Of a stretch of DNA of 17,325 nt, positions 5,483 to 13,063 are shown piece after piece. Each line of letters opens with the position of its first letter. The stretch's first letter is position 1. The notes beneath the pieces are model-generated. The model was not told the DNA's origin. It saw only the letters and a list, made by a program, of their open reading frames with translations, and ran no database searches. Made by a program: the position numbers and the translations under genes. This stretch comes from FEN-1088 sp031407985. Lineage in GTDB: Bacteria > Myxococcota_A > Polyangia > Fen-1088. Location of the stretch: positions 1 through 17,325 of the forward strand of contig JANOJB010000069.1 in the NCBI GenBank assembly GCA_031407985.1, in the 5' to 3' direction.

Positions 5483-7183
5483 TCATTCTCGCGTGTCGAC
5501 AAACTCGAATTCCGGCAACCCTGCGATTCCGTACGCCTCGCACGCAAGCTGGTCCAGCGCCGCGAAATCGCGCGCGCGGAATGCCGTGCGAATCGAATCG
5601 CCCAAAACCTTCGTCATGCCCTTCGGATCCGGCAACCGGATGCGTCGCAGGTACTGCGCCTGGAAGCGCAAGTACCGGCCCCTCATCTTCACCGCGTACG
5701 ACCACACGAAGAACAACGCGACCTTGGAGCTGAGCAATCCTCCCAGGACCTCCATGTCCCAGGTGTTCGACGTGACGAAGTAGAGGTTGTGGTGCGGATG
5801 GTAGTGGCCCTCGTCGAAGACGACCTCGTTTGACCCGGCGATGTCGGGAATCAGCAGCTTCGGGACGCCCACCAGTTCGGGATACACGCGGTCGATGGTT
5901 CGGAACCAGCTTCCCGGATTCTTCTGCGCGACGTGGCGCTTCCGAATGCCCGCCGCATTCTCCTCGATGTAGCGAGCCAACCTCGGGTACGCCCCGAGAT
6001 CCACGATGCGACCGTCTGGGCCGAACGTGTTGACGACAAAACGCCGTCCGTCCCGAATCTGCCCGCGCTGGATGTCTTCGCGCATGACCAAGGGCACCAA
6101 CCGATCCGACTCGACGTCGACCTCCGGGCCCACGACGTAGATCTCGTCGCATCCCGTCGCAACCCCGATGCCGACCCGGGTGCCATCGCTTTCAATCGGC
6201 TTGAATCTGCTCTCCAACGCGCGCAGCGCCTCCAGATGCGCCGGCGTACTGATCACCCACGGCTCGTCTCCCTCGAACCACGATTCGTACGCCGCCGTCG
6301 TGACGCCTGGTGCGGAGCCACCCGTGCCGGCGCCAATCATAGGCAGGATTGCCTGGCACTCCTCGGGCGACGCGGTTTCCAGGGCACCGACGCACACCCG
6401 TCCCGTGGCGCCGCGCCCGATGCTGAAGATCGAAGGGTACGCAATGACGTCCGAGTCAAACGGCGACGCCCGATGCAGATCGATGTAGCAACGGACGCCA
6501 AACCTATCGGCGACAAGTTTGCGCAACGGCGTCCCGTATTTGTTCAGGATCCAGCGATCCGCGCAGATGAACGTGAGCACCCCGTCCTTCGACAGAAGGT
6601 TCAATCCCTTCTCGATGAACCCGACGTACAGATCGGCGCGATCGAAGAGGGACTCGTAGCGTCGTCGATATTCCGCCTGCAACGGCGGGAACAACTGCTC
6701 GATTCGAATGTACGGTGGGTTGCCCACCACGAAATCGAACTGCTGCTTCGACGGTGCCAAGAGGAAGTCGGCCCGGACGATCCACCCCTCGGCCAGAGTC
6801 ACGGCCGTCGGCGAATCCACCCCATGACGCCTCAAAACATCCTCGACCGCCCGGCGGCTGATCTCGACGTGGCCAGGATCGATGTCGAACGCCGAAACGG
6901 CGTCGGCAAGCCCGCTGGCGTCGTGGCCAAACACCCGTGCGGACAACATGAGCCTTTCGACCGCCTGAACCAGGAACGCCCCGTGGCCGCACGACGGTTC
7001 CAGCAGCGACAAGCGAGCGAGATCGCGATCCGCGCTGTAGCCGGCGAGATCCAGCATCAGTCCAACAACGTGAGGCTTCGTCAGGACCACGCCATGAACC
7101 TGACCGGACGCCCGGTCGCCATAGTCATAGGCGTCCCCGGGAATGACAACCGGCAAGTCGAGGCTTAGCTGAGGCGTGCCCAT
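5483..7183 (-). CDS. Type II DNA adenine-N6 methyltransferase, XhoI/PaeR7I partner
   Basis: Transfers a methyl group from S-adenosylmethionine to adenine within the recognition site, protecting host DNA from the partner nuclease. Motifs appear in gamma-class order over 566 aa: motif X GVVLTKPHVVGLMLDLAG (31-48), SAM-binding motif I LEPSCGHGAF (61-70), acidic motif AFDIDP (98-103), and catalytic motif IV NPPY (155-158). A long C-terminal target-recognition region follows (about 330-530; WFRTIDRVYPELVGVPKLLI, KVALFFVWSYAVKMRGRYLR), resembling the TaqI-like specificity domain. Length fits PaeR7I-type enzymes. The ATG at 7183 follows the endonuclease stop after only 2 bases, so translation is probably coupled. 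XhoI/PaeR7I enzymes act on CTCGAG; that specificity is inferred from the partner. Confidence 0.93.
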   Translation of the reverse strand: MGTPQLSLDLPVVIPGDAYDYGDRASGQVHGVVLTKPHVVGLMLDLAGYSADRDLARLSLLEPSCGHGAFLVQAVERLMLSARVFGHDASGLADAVSAFDIDPGHVEISRRAVEDVLRRHGVDSPTAVTLAEGWIVRADFLLAPSKQQFDFVVGNPPYIRIEQLFPPLQAEYRRRYESLFDRADLYVGFIEKGLNLLSKDGVLTFICADRWILNKYGTPLRKLVADRFGVRCYIDLHRASPFDSDVIAYPSIFSIGRGATGRVCVGALETASPEECQAILPMIGAGTGGSAPGVTTAAYESWFEGDEPWVISTPAHLEALRALESRFKPIESDGTRVGIGVATGCDEIYVVGPEVDVESDRLVPLVMREDIQRGQIRDGRRFVVNTFGPDGRIVDLGAYPRLARYIEENAAGIRKRHVAQKNPGSWFRTIDRVYPELVGVPKLLIPDIAGSNEVVFDEGHYHPHHNLYFVTSNTWDMEVLGGLLSSKVALFFVWSYAVKMRGRYLRFQAQYLRRIRLPDPKGMTKVLGDSIRTAFRARDFAALDQLACEAYGIAGLPEFEFVDTRE

Positions 7184-7185
7184 CG

Positions 7186-7929
7186 TCAGATACCCGCAAG
7201 ATAGGACTGAACGTGGCCGGCCAACCCGGCGAGCAACTTCTTCATCGAGAGATCCGGCGCGGGTTGGTTGTGGTCCCCGCGTCGTCCGCCCTTCTCGGTG
7301 GACATGAGGAATGCGACGCCGTTGTACAGCTTTTCCAGCAGCAGCTTGCGAAGAAGCAGCTCGTATCGCTGGCTGTACGACGTGCCCTTGAATTCCGAAA
7401 AGACCGGGAAGTGTGGTTCGGCCACGCCCACTGGCTCCGTGGAACCGGGACAGTCTTCAAGCAACATGACCCACCCAAGCCACGGGGGAGGCTGGTTCGT
7501 CCCGAAGGCTCCCTCGCGATACGCGGTCCACAGGTCGGTGGCATTGCCAAGGGCCTCTTCGGTCCGGTTGTTGAAGTTGTTGCCCAACGACGGTCCGCGC
7601 TGGGATTTGAATTCCAGCCCCGCCACCAGATGGCCGCCATGGACCACCAGCATGTCCCAGCGTTTGGTCGGGCGGAAGTACCCAGGAAGTTCCAGCTTCG
7701 CCCGGACGTAGACGTGCGCCTCGGCCATCCCGTTCACTGTCAGCAGCCAATGAATCAGCTTGCAAAACCCGTCCATCTGCTTGCCGCCGGTCACCGCCGC
7801 CCGGCCTCCACGATCCGCGTCACCCGATTTCTGCTTCGTCGACTGGGCAAGCAGCGTTTTCCAGTAGTGGGCAACCGCGGCCCGCACGTGCGCCTCGTAC
7901 TCGGCGGGCACAAGAGGCGGGCGTTGCAT
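7186..7929 (-). CDS. XhoI/PaeR7I-family type II restriction endonuclease
   Basis: Strong family match over 247 aa. RAAVTGGKQMDGF (43-55), LPGYFRPTKRWDMLVVHGG (81-99), LVAGLEFKSQRGPS (101-114), GNNFNNRTEEALGNATDLW (116-134), and YREGAFG (137-143) are the conserved blocks of XhoI, which cuts C^TCGAG. The catalytic set is of PD-(D/E)XK type: Asp92, then Glu106-x-Lys108. The start is ATG 7929; the preceding bases (CGTCCGCCC) hold no good ribosome-binding site, so the nuclease may be weakly translated. It is the first gene of a two-gene unit with the methyltransferase. There is no recognisable controller (C) protein; an AbrB/MazE-like gene ends 76 bases upstream. All catalytic residues are present and the frame is intact, so it is probably active. 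Confidence 0.95.
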   Translation of the reverse strand: MQRPPLVPAEYEAHVRAAVAHYWKTLLAQSTKQKSGDADRGGRAAVTGGKQMDGFCKLIHWLLTVNGMAEAHVYVRAKLELPGYFRPTKRWDMLVVHGGHLVAGLEFKSQRGPSLGNNFNNRTEEALGNATDLWTAYREGAFGTNQPPPWLGWVMLLEDCPGSTEPVGVAEPHFPVFSEFKGTSYSQRYELLLRKLLLEKLYNGVAFLMSTEKGGRRGDHNQPAPDLSMKKLLAGLAGHVQSYLAGI

Positions 7930-8005
7930 GGGCGGACGATAGCTGATTTCGGGTATCCGCGGTTTCGGATCGGCTCGCCGGCGATCGGCAGGAGACTTCG
8001 CGTCG
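7930..8005 (-). promoter_or_regulatory. Short intergenic region, possible restriction-gene control site
   Basis: 76 bases between the AbrB-like gene and the endonuclease gene. It contains a perfect 10-bp palindrome TCGCCGGCGA (7975-7984) flanked by two copies of GATCGGC, and a smaller inverted repeat ATCCG/CGGAT. AbrB-type proteins bind symmetric sites, so this could be an operator, but no promoter consensus is convincing and the high GC makes chance palindromes likely. Confidence 0.25.
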
Positions 8006-8572
8006 TCACCACGCGAGTTTGCGAAGCGTGCCGGCAGGCGTCTTCAGGGAGCGTGCTTCGGCTTGGGCTGTCGAACGTACGCCAGCCTCGGGGGAACAGC
8101 GCGGTGTGATCACCAGACGGGTTCCGTCTGTCGTCAGGTCGAGCCCGGTGTCCGGCGTGATCCCAAGCAGATCGAGGATCGGTTGTTCCACGACGATCGC
8201 GACGCTGTTCTCGATCGTCTTGCGACCCCTGGGCATGAACATACGAAGGAACGAGGTTACCAACGAGATCCAGCCGACCATGGGTGGGCGGCTGTTCGAA
8301 CGGGCGGCGAAGTCCTTTTCGCGCAGCGTCCGCACGTGAGACCGATTCCATTTCGGCATCGCTGACGTCTCCGCGAAGGGCTTGGTCTCGGGCTTTCCAA
8401 GGCCCGCCACCGGTTCGAGCCCGTGTTTCAGTGCCTGGCCGCTTTGCGCGGCGTCCCATGTATCGGCACGCGATCTGGTGCCGCTGTCCACGGCGATTGC
8501 GGCGATCAGGCGGCGCCTTTGGACATCGGGGATACGGCAGGTGGTGTCGAGTCTGTCTTCGAAGGTCTTCAT
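8006..8572 (-). CDS. AbrB/MazE-like DNA-binding domain protein
   Basis: The start at ATG 8572 has AAGGAG 8 bases upstream, giving 188 aa. Only the C-terminal half is recognisable: TIENSVAIVVEQPILDLLGI and TPDTGLDLTTDGTRLVITP form the swapped-hairpin AbrB/MazE/SpoVT fold typical of antitoxins and small transcription factors. The first 105 residues match nothing I know. Antitoxins of this kind usually begin MVT near the hairpin, and a TTG at 8263 would encode MVTSFLRMFMPRGRK, so a short 85-residue form is a real alternative. No toxin gene adjoins it. It sits immediately upstream of the restriction-modification genes, facing the same way, where a controller gene is often found, so it may regulate them; that is inference. 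Confidence 0.58.
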   Translation of the reverse strand: MKTFEDRLDTTCRIPDVQRRRLIAAIAVDSGTRSRADTWDAAQSGQALKHGLEPVAGLGKPETKPFAETSAMPKWNRSHVRTLREKDFAARSNSRPPMVGWISLVTSFLRMFMPRGRKTIENSVAIVVEQPILDLLGITPDTGLDLTTDGTRLVITPRCSPEAGVRSTAQAEARSLKTPAGTLRKLAW

Positions 8573-8775
8573 CGGCGTGCTCCTTGCTGATTGGGCTGAC
8601 TGGGCTGACTTGGATGCGACGGTGCCGACCCGCCATGCGCTGGCGGGGCCGACATCAACGCCCGAGGTATCGCCGACCGACCTTCGAAGTTGCGGGGGAA
8701 GAACGAGCGCGGCTGTCTTTCGCAAAAACCCAATCCGCCGGAATCAACCGCCGCGATGGTTCAATGCCACCCTTC
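8573..8775. other. Intergenic region, nothing firm
   Basis: 203 bases downstream of the acetyltransferase-methyltransferase gene. It holds two exact tandem copies of TGGGCTGAC (8592-8609) preceded by a diverged third copy (CTTGCTGAT), just upstream of the AbrB-like gene's ribosome-binding site. I see no terminator or RNA gene. Confidence 0.4.
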
Positions 8776-10110
8776 TCAAGAGGGCCGCGCCCGGACGATG
8801 CGCGTGACGCCGCCCAGACGGATCACGCCGTCGGTTCGGATCCCCTCCAGCTCGCTCGCGAGGTCTTGCTCCCACGCGCGTTGGACGTCCCGGGGAAGAT
8901 CGTTCAACAGTGCCCCTAGTCCAGATCCCAACACGCGCGTCCACGCGATACACGCGGCGGTGGTTTCGGCCTCGAACACCGGAACGTCCATGTCCTCGAC
9001 GTGATCGATGGTGAAACCCGCCTGATTGAAATCGCGGACGATCCGTTCCAGCGTGCCGTAGCGAAATATCCCGGGCGCCTCGGGATCAAGCGCCGGTATC
9101 GATCGGTAACGCGCCAACAAACGCCGCGGCAGCGTGTAGTACGGAACGCGTTCGGGTTCCGCCCAAAGCGCGGCGACCAGGACGCCACCCGGTAACAGGG
9201 CGCGTCTGGCATTCGCCAACACCACGATGGGCGCCGTCATGTACATCAAACCCCAGCGGACCGTGACCGCATGGAAATGACCCGGTGGAATGCCTTCAGG
9301 CGACTCGGCATCCGACACGCGCAAGTCGAGATTCGAAAGGCCCTCGGCCGCGGCCTTGTCCCTTGCCATTTGCAGCATGCCACCCGACACATCGACGCCC
9401 CACACGGAGCCACGCGGACCCACCCGCCGCGCGGCCAAAAGCGCCGGCTCTCCACGCCCGGTCGCAAGGTCAAGCACGTGCATGCCCGGCCGAAGACCCG
9501 CAAGATCGACCATGCGCTGGCTGAGCGGTGCCGTCAGGCGGGATTCGATGGCGTCATACCGGCGCCAGATCTCTTCGATGGTGGGCGCTGGAAGAACCAC
9601 GCGATGCCGCATCACCACGCGCCCAGCGGGATCCAACCCGCGACGCGTCTCGTCCCGAACGACAGCTTCGATTTCCGCGCGCCGCTCGTCGAATGGAACT
9701 TCCTCGAATCCGTGCTTGCCGCAAAACGGCATGTTCCAGGGCGGGGCGCGAAACGTCGTCAAGGTGATCTCGTGGTATCCCGAACGCAGAGCCCAGTCGC
9801 ACACCGCGCGCAACAGCGCCGCTCCGATACCCCGCCGCCCATGTTCGGAAGCCACGTCCATTTCTTCCAGATGCGGTAGGTCATCGGCGAGCATCCGTAC
9901 CAACGCGAACCCAACGGGGATCTCGCCCTCCACAGCCACCCACAGCCGCCCCTGCTCCCGCGCCTGGATGAGATCGCGCTCGGGAATACAGCCCTCCAAG
10001 ACCGAGTCCGGGGCATGGCCGCGCAAGAGGCGAGCCGCGTCGCGTTCGATGGCCGCCAACGCAGCGATGTGATGCGGCTGCGCCAGGACGATGCGGTAGC
10101 GTGGATCCAC
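8776..10110 (-). CDS. GNAT acetyltransferase / class I methyltransferase fusion
   Basis: A single 444-aa frame with two enzyme domains. Residues 1-170 are a GNAT N-acetyltransferase: WVAVEGEIPVGFALVRM, LEEMDVASEHGRRGIGAALL (acetyl-CoA-binding R/Q-x-x-G-x-A region at 92-97), and FCGKHGFEEVPF. Residues 178-444 are a SAM-dependent methyltransferase: MHVLDLATGRGEPALLAARR (motif I, 210-229), VWGVDVSGGMLQMARDKA, AVTVRWGLMYM, ALLPGGVLVAALW. The substrate is unknown. The methyltransferase half resembles UbiE/small-molecule types, and the acetyltransferase half resembles those acting on amines. The start is GTG 10110, with no clear ribosome-binding site; no in-frame ATG lies nearby. It is divergent from the zinc-ribbon gene at 10201. 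No frameshift or linker disruption is seen, so the fusion looks genuine. Confidence 0.85.
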   Translation of the reverse strand: MDPRYRIVLAQPHHIAALAAIERDAARLLRGHAPDSVLEGCIPERDLIQAREQGRLWVAVEGEIPVGFALVRMLADDLPHLEEMDVASEHGRRGIGAALLRAVCDWALRSGYHEITLTTFRAPPWNMPFCGKHGFEEVPFDERRAEIEAVVRDETRRGLDPAGRVVMRHRVVLPAPTIEEIWRRYDAIESRLTAPLSQRMVDLAGLRPGMHVLDLATGRGEPALLAARRVGPRGSVWGVDVSGGMLQMARDKAAAEGLSNLDLRVSDAESPEGIPPGHFHAVTVRWGLMYMTAPIVVLANARRALLPGGVLVAALWAEPERVPYYTLPRRLLARYRSIPALDPEAPGIFRYGTLERIVRDFNQAGFTIDHVEDMDVPVFEAETTAACIAWTRVLGSGLGALLNDLPRDVQRAWEQDLASELEGIRTDGVIRLGGVTRIVRARPS

Positions 10111-10166
10111 GACGATCGCAGGATACCGAAAAACGCGACGTGGGTTCGCTCCTGATTCGGTCGCCG

Positions 10167-10193
10167 TTGCGCGCGGCGCGGGCGCGGTACACT
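10167..10193 (+). promoter_or_regulatory. Weak candidate promoter, possibly leaderless transcript
   Basis: TTGCGC (10167-10172) and TACACT (10188-10193) with a 15-base spacer lie just before ATG 10201. The short distance to the start codon, and the absence of a ribosome-binding site (ACTGCGGCCC before ATG), would make the mRNA essentially leaderless. The spacer is short for sigma-70, so this is tentative. Confidence 0.22.
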
Positions 10194-10200
10194 GCGGCCC

Positions 10201-11136
10201 ATGGGAACGGACGACGGTCAGGGGGCACCGCCCACGGGCGCAGCCCCGACGGCGCCTGCAAAGGACACGGCCCTGCAGTTCGACCAGGTTGAACTTGCTT
10301 CACCGGACGCGGCGCACCTGTGCGGGCGATGCCACCGCCCAATCGACGACGAGTATTTCGAGTTCGCCTCACGGGTGGTCTGTCGCCCGTGCGCGACCGA
10401 GTTGGGCGGAGGAGCAGGGGGAAAGAGCGCGTTCCTGCGTGCGTTGGTTTTCGGGGGCGTCGCCGCGCTGGTGGGCACGATCGTGTGGTACGCGATCGTC
10501 AAGATCACCGATTACGAACTGGGCCTGATCGCGGTTGGTGTCGGATTGCTGGTGGGCATCGCCGTTCAGAAGGGCTCGCGCGGACGCGGCGGATGGAAGT
10601 ACCAGGCGCTGGCGATGGCTTTGACCTACGCCTCGATCACGACCAGCAAGCTGCCGTTCATCGTCACCGCGATGAAGAACGCTGCAAAGGTCGAAAGAGA
10701 AACCACGGAGAAGGCCAAGGATTCGGGCCCCGGCGCTACGGCAAAGATGAAAACCGGCACAGCCGAGAACGGATCCGGCGACACCGTGGTCGCGAAAGAG
10801 CGCGGCGTGGAAGCCGATACCCGACCTGCCGGAAAAAGCGACGTGGAGACCGACAACTCCCACGCAAGAAACACGGACGCCGCGAAGGACCCACCCAGTC
10901 TGGGTGGCTTTCTTTTCGCGCTGGTCTTCATTTTCGGGCTCGCCCTCGCCAGTCCGTTTTTGGGGGGCGCCCAGAACATCATGGGGATCATCATCATCGG
11001 CATCGCGTTGTACGAAGCGTGGAAGATCAACCGGCGCGCGCCCGTAAGCGGTCCGTTTCGCCTTGGCGCCGCCGCGCCCGTCGCGGCAACACCGGCCACG
11101 GTCGGCGAAGCACCCAACCCGGCATCCGCGCCGTGA
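10201..11136 (+). CDS. Zinc-ribbon multi-spanning membrane protein
   Basis: 311 aa, function unknown. After a Pro/Ala-rich start, residues 41-64 hold a CGRC...CRPC zinc-binding knuckle pair (LCGRCHRPIDDEYFEF). Predicted membrane segments follow at about 77-101, 104-124 and 133-155. A charged Lys/Glu/Asp-rich loop (160-232) comes next, then two more segments at 235-255 (LGGFLFALVFIFGLALASPF) and 260-275. The ATG at 10201 has no visible ribosome-binding site. Its TGA (11134-11136) overlaps the GTG start of the M50 protease gene as GTGA, so the two are translationally coupled and probably act together. It could be a substrate, anchor or cofactor of the protease; the sequence does not decide this. 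Confidence 0.8.
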   Translation: MGTDDGQGAPPTGAAPTAPAKDTALQFDQVELASPDAAHLCGRCHRPIDDEYFEFASRVVCRPCATELGGGAGGKSAFLRALVFGGVAALVGTIVWYAIVKITDYELGLIAVGVGLLVGIAVQKGSRGRGGWKYQALAMALTYASITTSKLPFIVTAMKNAAKVERETTEKAKDSGPGATAKMKTGTAENGSGDTVVAKERGVEADTRPAGKSDVETDNSHARNTDAAKDPPSLGGFLFALVFIFGLALASPFLGGAQNIMGIIIIGIALYEAWKINRRAPVSGPFRLGAAAPVAATPATVGEAPNPASAP

Positions 11137-12275
11137 GTTCGCCGGAATCCGCCGCCCCGTCGGCGCGCCCGTGCACAGGCTGTGGCGCCGCGCTGCCGCG
11201 GTCGCTGCTGGCCTGTCCGACTTGCGGCCGCTTGGTACATGCCGAAGAGCTGAAACGCCTGGCCGCCGACGCCGAGCGCGCCGAACAGCACGGCGATCTG
11301 ACCGGCGCGCTTGCCGCGTGGCGAAACACCTTGACGTTGCTGCCGACCGCCGCCGTTCAGCACCAGCGCATCTTGGTCAAGGTTCAGGGACTAAGCGCGC
11401 AGGTTCCGGGCGCGACCGCGTCTTCCCACGGTGGCCCGGGCGCTTTCGCGGCACCGTCCGTCGGCGGATCGGGCGCGGGCGCGATCGCCGGTTCGCCCCC
11501 CCACAAATCCGGCTGGAAGAAATGGTTGGCGGGCCTGGGCGCGGTCGGGATTCTGCTGGCCAAGTTCAAGTGGGTCCTGCTGTTCGTGCTGGCCAAGGGC
11601 AAGGTGCTGCTGATCGGCCTGACGCAGGCGAAGACGTTCCTGTCGATGGCGTTCGCGCTTGGTGTGTATGCCACCGCGTTTGGCTGGCGGTTCGCCGCGG
11701 GATTGGTCGTGTCGATCTACGTCCACGAGATGGGCCACATCGCCTGGTTGCGGCGGTACGGAATCGCCGCCACCGCGCCCATGTTCATTCCGGGGCTGGG
11801 CGCGTTCGTCCGTCTGAAGCAGCACCCGGCGACGGTGGGTGAAGACGCACGCGTCGGTCTGGCGGGCCCCGTCTGGGGGGCAGGCGCCGCCATCGTGGCG
11901 CTGGTGATCGGCGTCGGACTTGACCACCCCCTGTTCGTGGCGATCGCGCGCGTCGGCGCGTGGATCAATCTTTTCAATCTGCTGCCGGTGTGGCAACTCG
12001 ACGGCGGACGCGCCTTCGCGGCCTTGGCGCGAAAACAGCGGGGCATCGTCGCGGGCGTTCTGTGGATGCTTGCCCTGTCGGCCGGCGATGGCATGTTGTT
12101 CCTGCTGGCCGTCGCCGCCACCTTCCGCGCTGTTCCCAAGGGCACGGCCCCCGCCGTCGGCGATCGCGGTGTGCTGGTGACGTACCTGGTACTGATTGTG
12201 GGTCTCACCGCGCTGATGGCTTGGGGGGGAACGCCCCTCGATCAGGCGATGACCACCGCGCCGGCGCGTCCCTAA
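11133..12275 (+). CDS. Zinc-ribbon M50 (site-2 protease) family metalloprotease
   Basis: Intramembrane zinc protease, 380 aa. I start it at GTG 11133, overlapping the upstream stop; the open frame extends further left only as antiparallel noise. Residues 14-31 form a CTGC...CPTC zinc ribbon, 35-80 look like a TPR-type helical hairpin (ELKRLAADAERAEQHGDL), and a Gly/Ala/Pro linker follows to about 125. The membrane domain has the HExxH motif (VHEMGH, His198-Glu199-His202) and the second conserved motif NLLPVWQLDGG (282-292) that completes the zinc site with Asp290. Family members cleave transmembrane anti-sigma factors or transcription factors. The cytoplasmic zinc-ribbon/TPR part probably selects partners. 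The gene ends 11 bases from a convergent gene. Confidence 0.92.
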   Translation: MSSPESAAPSARPCTGCGAALPRSLLACPTCGRLVHAEELKRLAADAERAEQHGDLTGALAAWRNTLTLLPTAAVQHQRILVKVQGLSAQVPGATASSHGGPGAFAAPSVGGSGAGAIAGSPPHKSGWKKWLAGLGAVGILLAKFKWVLLFVLAKGKVLLIGLTQAKTFLSMAFALGVYATAFGWRFAAGLVVSIYVHEMGHIAWLRRYGIAATAPMFIPGLGAFVRLKQHPATVGEDARVGLAGPVWGAGAAIVALVIGVGLDHPLFVAIARVGAWINLFNLLPVWQLDGGRAFAALARKQRGIVAGVLWMLALSAGDGMLFLLAVAATFRAVPKGTAPAVGDRGVLVTYLVLIVGLTALMAWGGTPLDQAMTTAPARP

Positions 12276-12286
12276 CCTGGACCAGA

Positions 12287-13036
12287 CTAGGGCGCCTTTC
12301 GGTCCACGCGAACGCGCACGCGCATCGGCGCCGCGCGTCCCGCCGGATCCGTCGCGACGTCGAAAATCGCCCCGTCCGCGACAAACGGTGGAATCGGAAT
12401 GCACACGACCACACTCTCGTGCTTGCTGCCGTCGTACTCGCAGGTTCGACACCACAGCCGTCCCCGGTGCGCGCTGCCGAAGCACGTCGGACACGCCACC
12501 TGTGCGACGGTGTCGATGGCGGCCGTTCCCCCCGTGGTCGCCTCGGTCGTGTCGAGCATCAGTTCCACGACACCGTCACCACACCGGAGGGCGACGCCCC
12601 GCGCGATCAGCGTGTCCAGCGGGCCGCACAACCGATCGACAAGATTGTCGACGCGCTGGCGGTCGCCCACTGCGCCGCGACGCCGCCAGGAAATCTTGCC
12701 GCCGGGACCGTAGGCCTCGCCCTCCATGATCTCACCGTCGGCTTGACCCGCCGGCCCGCCTTGACCAGCGCGAGCACCCACGTTGCCCCGGCCCCGACGC
12801 CCGAAGCGGACGGTCTCCGCCTCGCGCAGTCGCGCGTCGTAAGCCGCGCGCGCCGGCACGTCCGACAGGACGCCGTAGGCCTCGGCGATCCTCTGGAACA
12901 CCTCGGTCGACTGGACACCAGCGCGGTCGGGATGAAAACGCAACGCCAGCATGCGATACGCGCGCCGCAACTGCGCGGCCGCCGCGCCGCGATCGACGCC
13001 CAACACGGCGTAATAGTCGAAAACCGGCGCGCGCAT
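12287..13036 (-). CDS. J-domain (DnaJ-like) co-chaperone
   Basis: Stimulates an Hsp70 ATPase. ATG 13036 is preferred over the TTG at 13048 because GGAAG lies 5 bases upstream. Residues 7-70 form a J domain: FDYYAVLGVDRGAAAAQLRR, ALRFHPDRAG with the diagnostic HPD (35-37), and AEAYGVLSDVPARAAYD. A Gly-rich stretch (79-113) follows. The C-terminal half carries one two-knuckle zinc module (CPTC 182-185, CRTC 196-199) instead of the four CxxCxGxG repeats of classical DnaJ, then a beta region (VVVCIPIPPFVADGAIF) like the substrate-binding domain. At 249 aa it is far shorter than DnaJ (about 375), so it is a specialised J protein. It is convergent with the M50 protease gene. Confidence 0.88.
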   Translation of the reverse strand: MRAPVFDYYAVLGVDRGAAAAQLRRAYRMLALRFHPDRAGVQSTEVFQRIAEAYGVLSDVPARAAYDARLREAETVRFGRRGRGNVGARAGQGGPAGQADGEIMEGEAYGPGGKISWRRRGAVGDRQRVDNLVDRLCGPLDTLIARGVALRCGDGVVELMLDTTEATTGGTAAIDTVAQVACPTCFGSAHRGRLWCRTCEYDGSKHESVVVCIPIPPFVADGAIFDVATDPAGRAAPMRVRVRVDRKAP

Positions 13037-13063
13037 TGGCGCTTCCAATCTATCGCAGGTGGA

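Noticed and set aside
5933..7168. 411-codon plus-strand frame
   Set aside because: Fully antisense to the methyltransferase, with no recognisable domain.
7213..8109. 298-codon plus-strand frame
   Set aside because: Antisense to the XhoI-like endonuclease and part of the AbrB-like gene; the product has no domain.
10320..11132. Upstream extension of the M50 protease frame
   Set aside because: It overlaps the zinc-ribbon membrane protein in another frame and encodes Arg/Gly-rich noise. The GTG at 11133 with the GTGA overlap is the sensible start.
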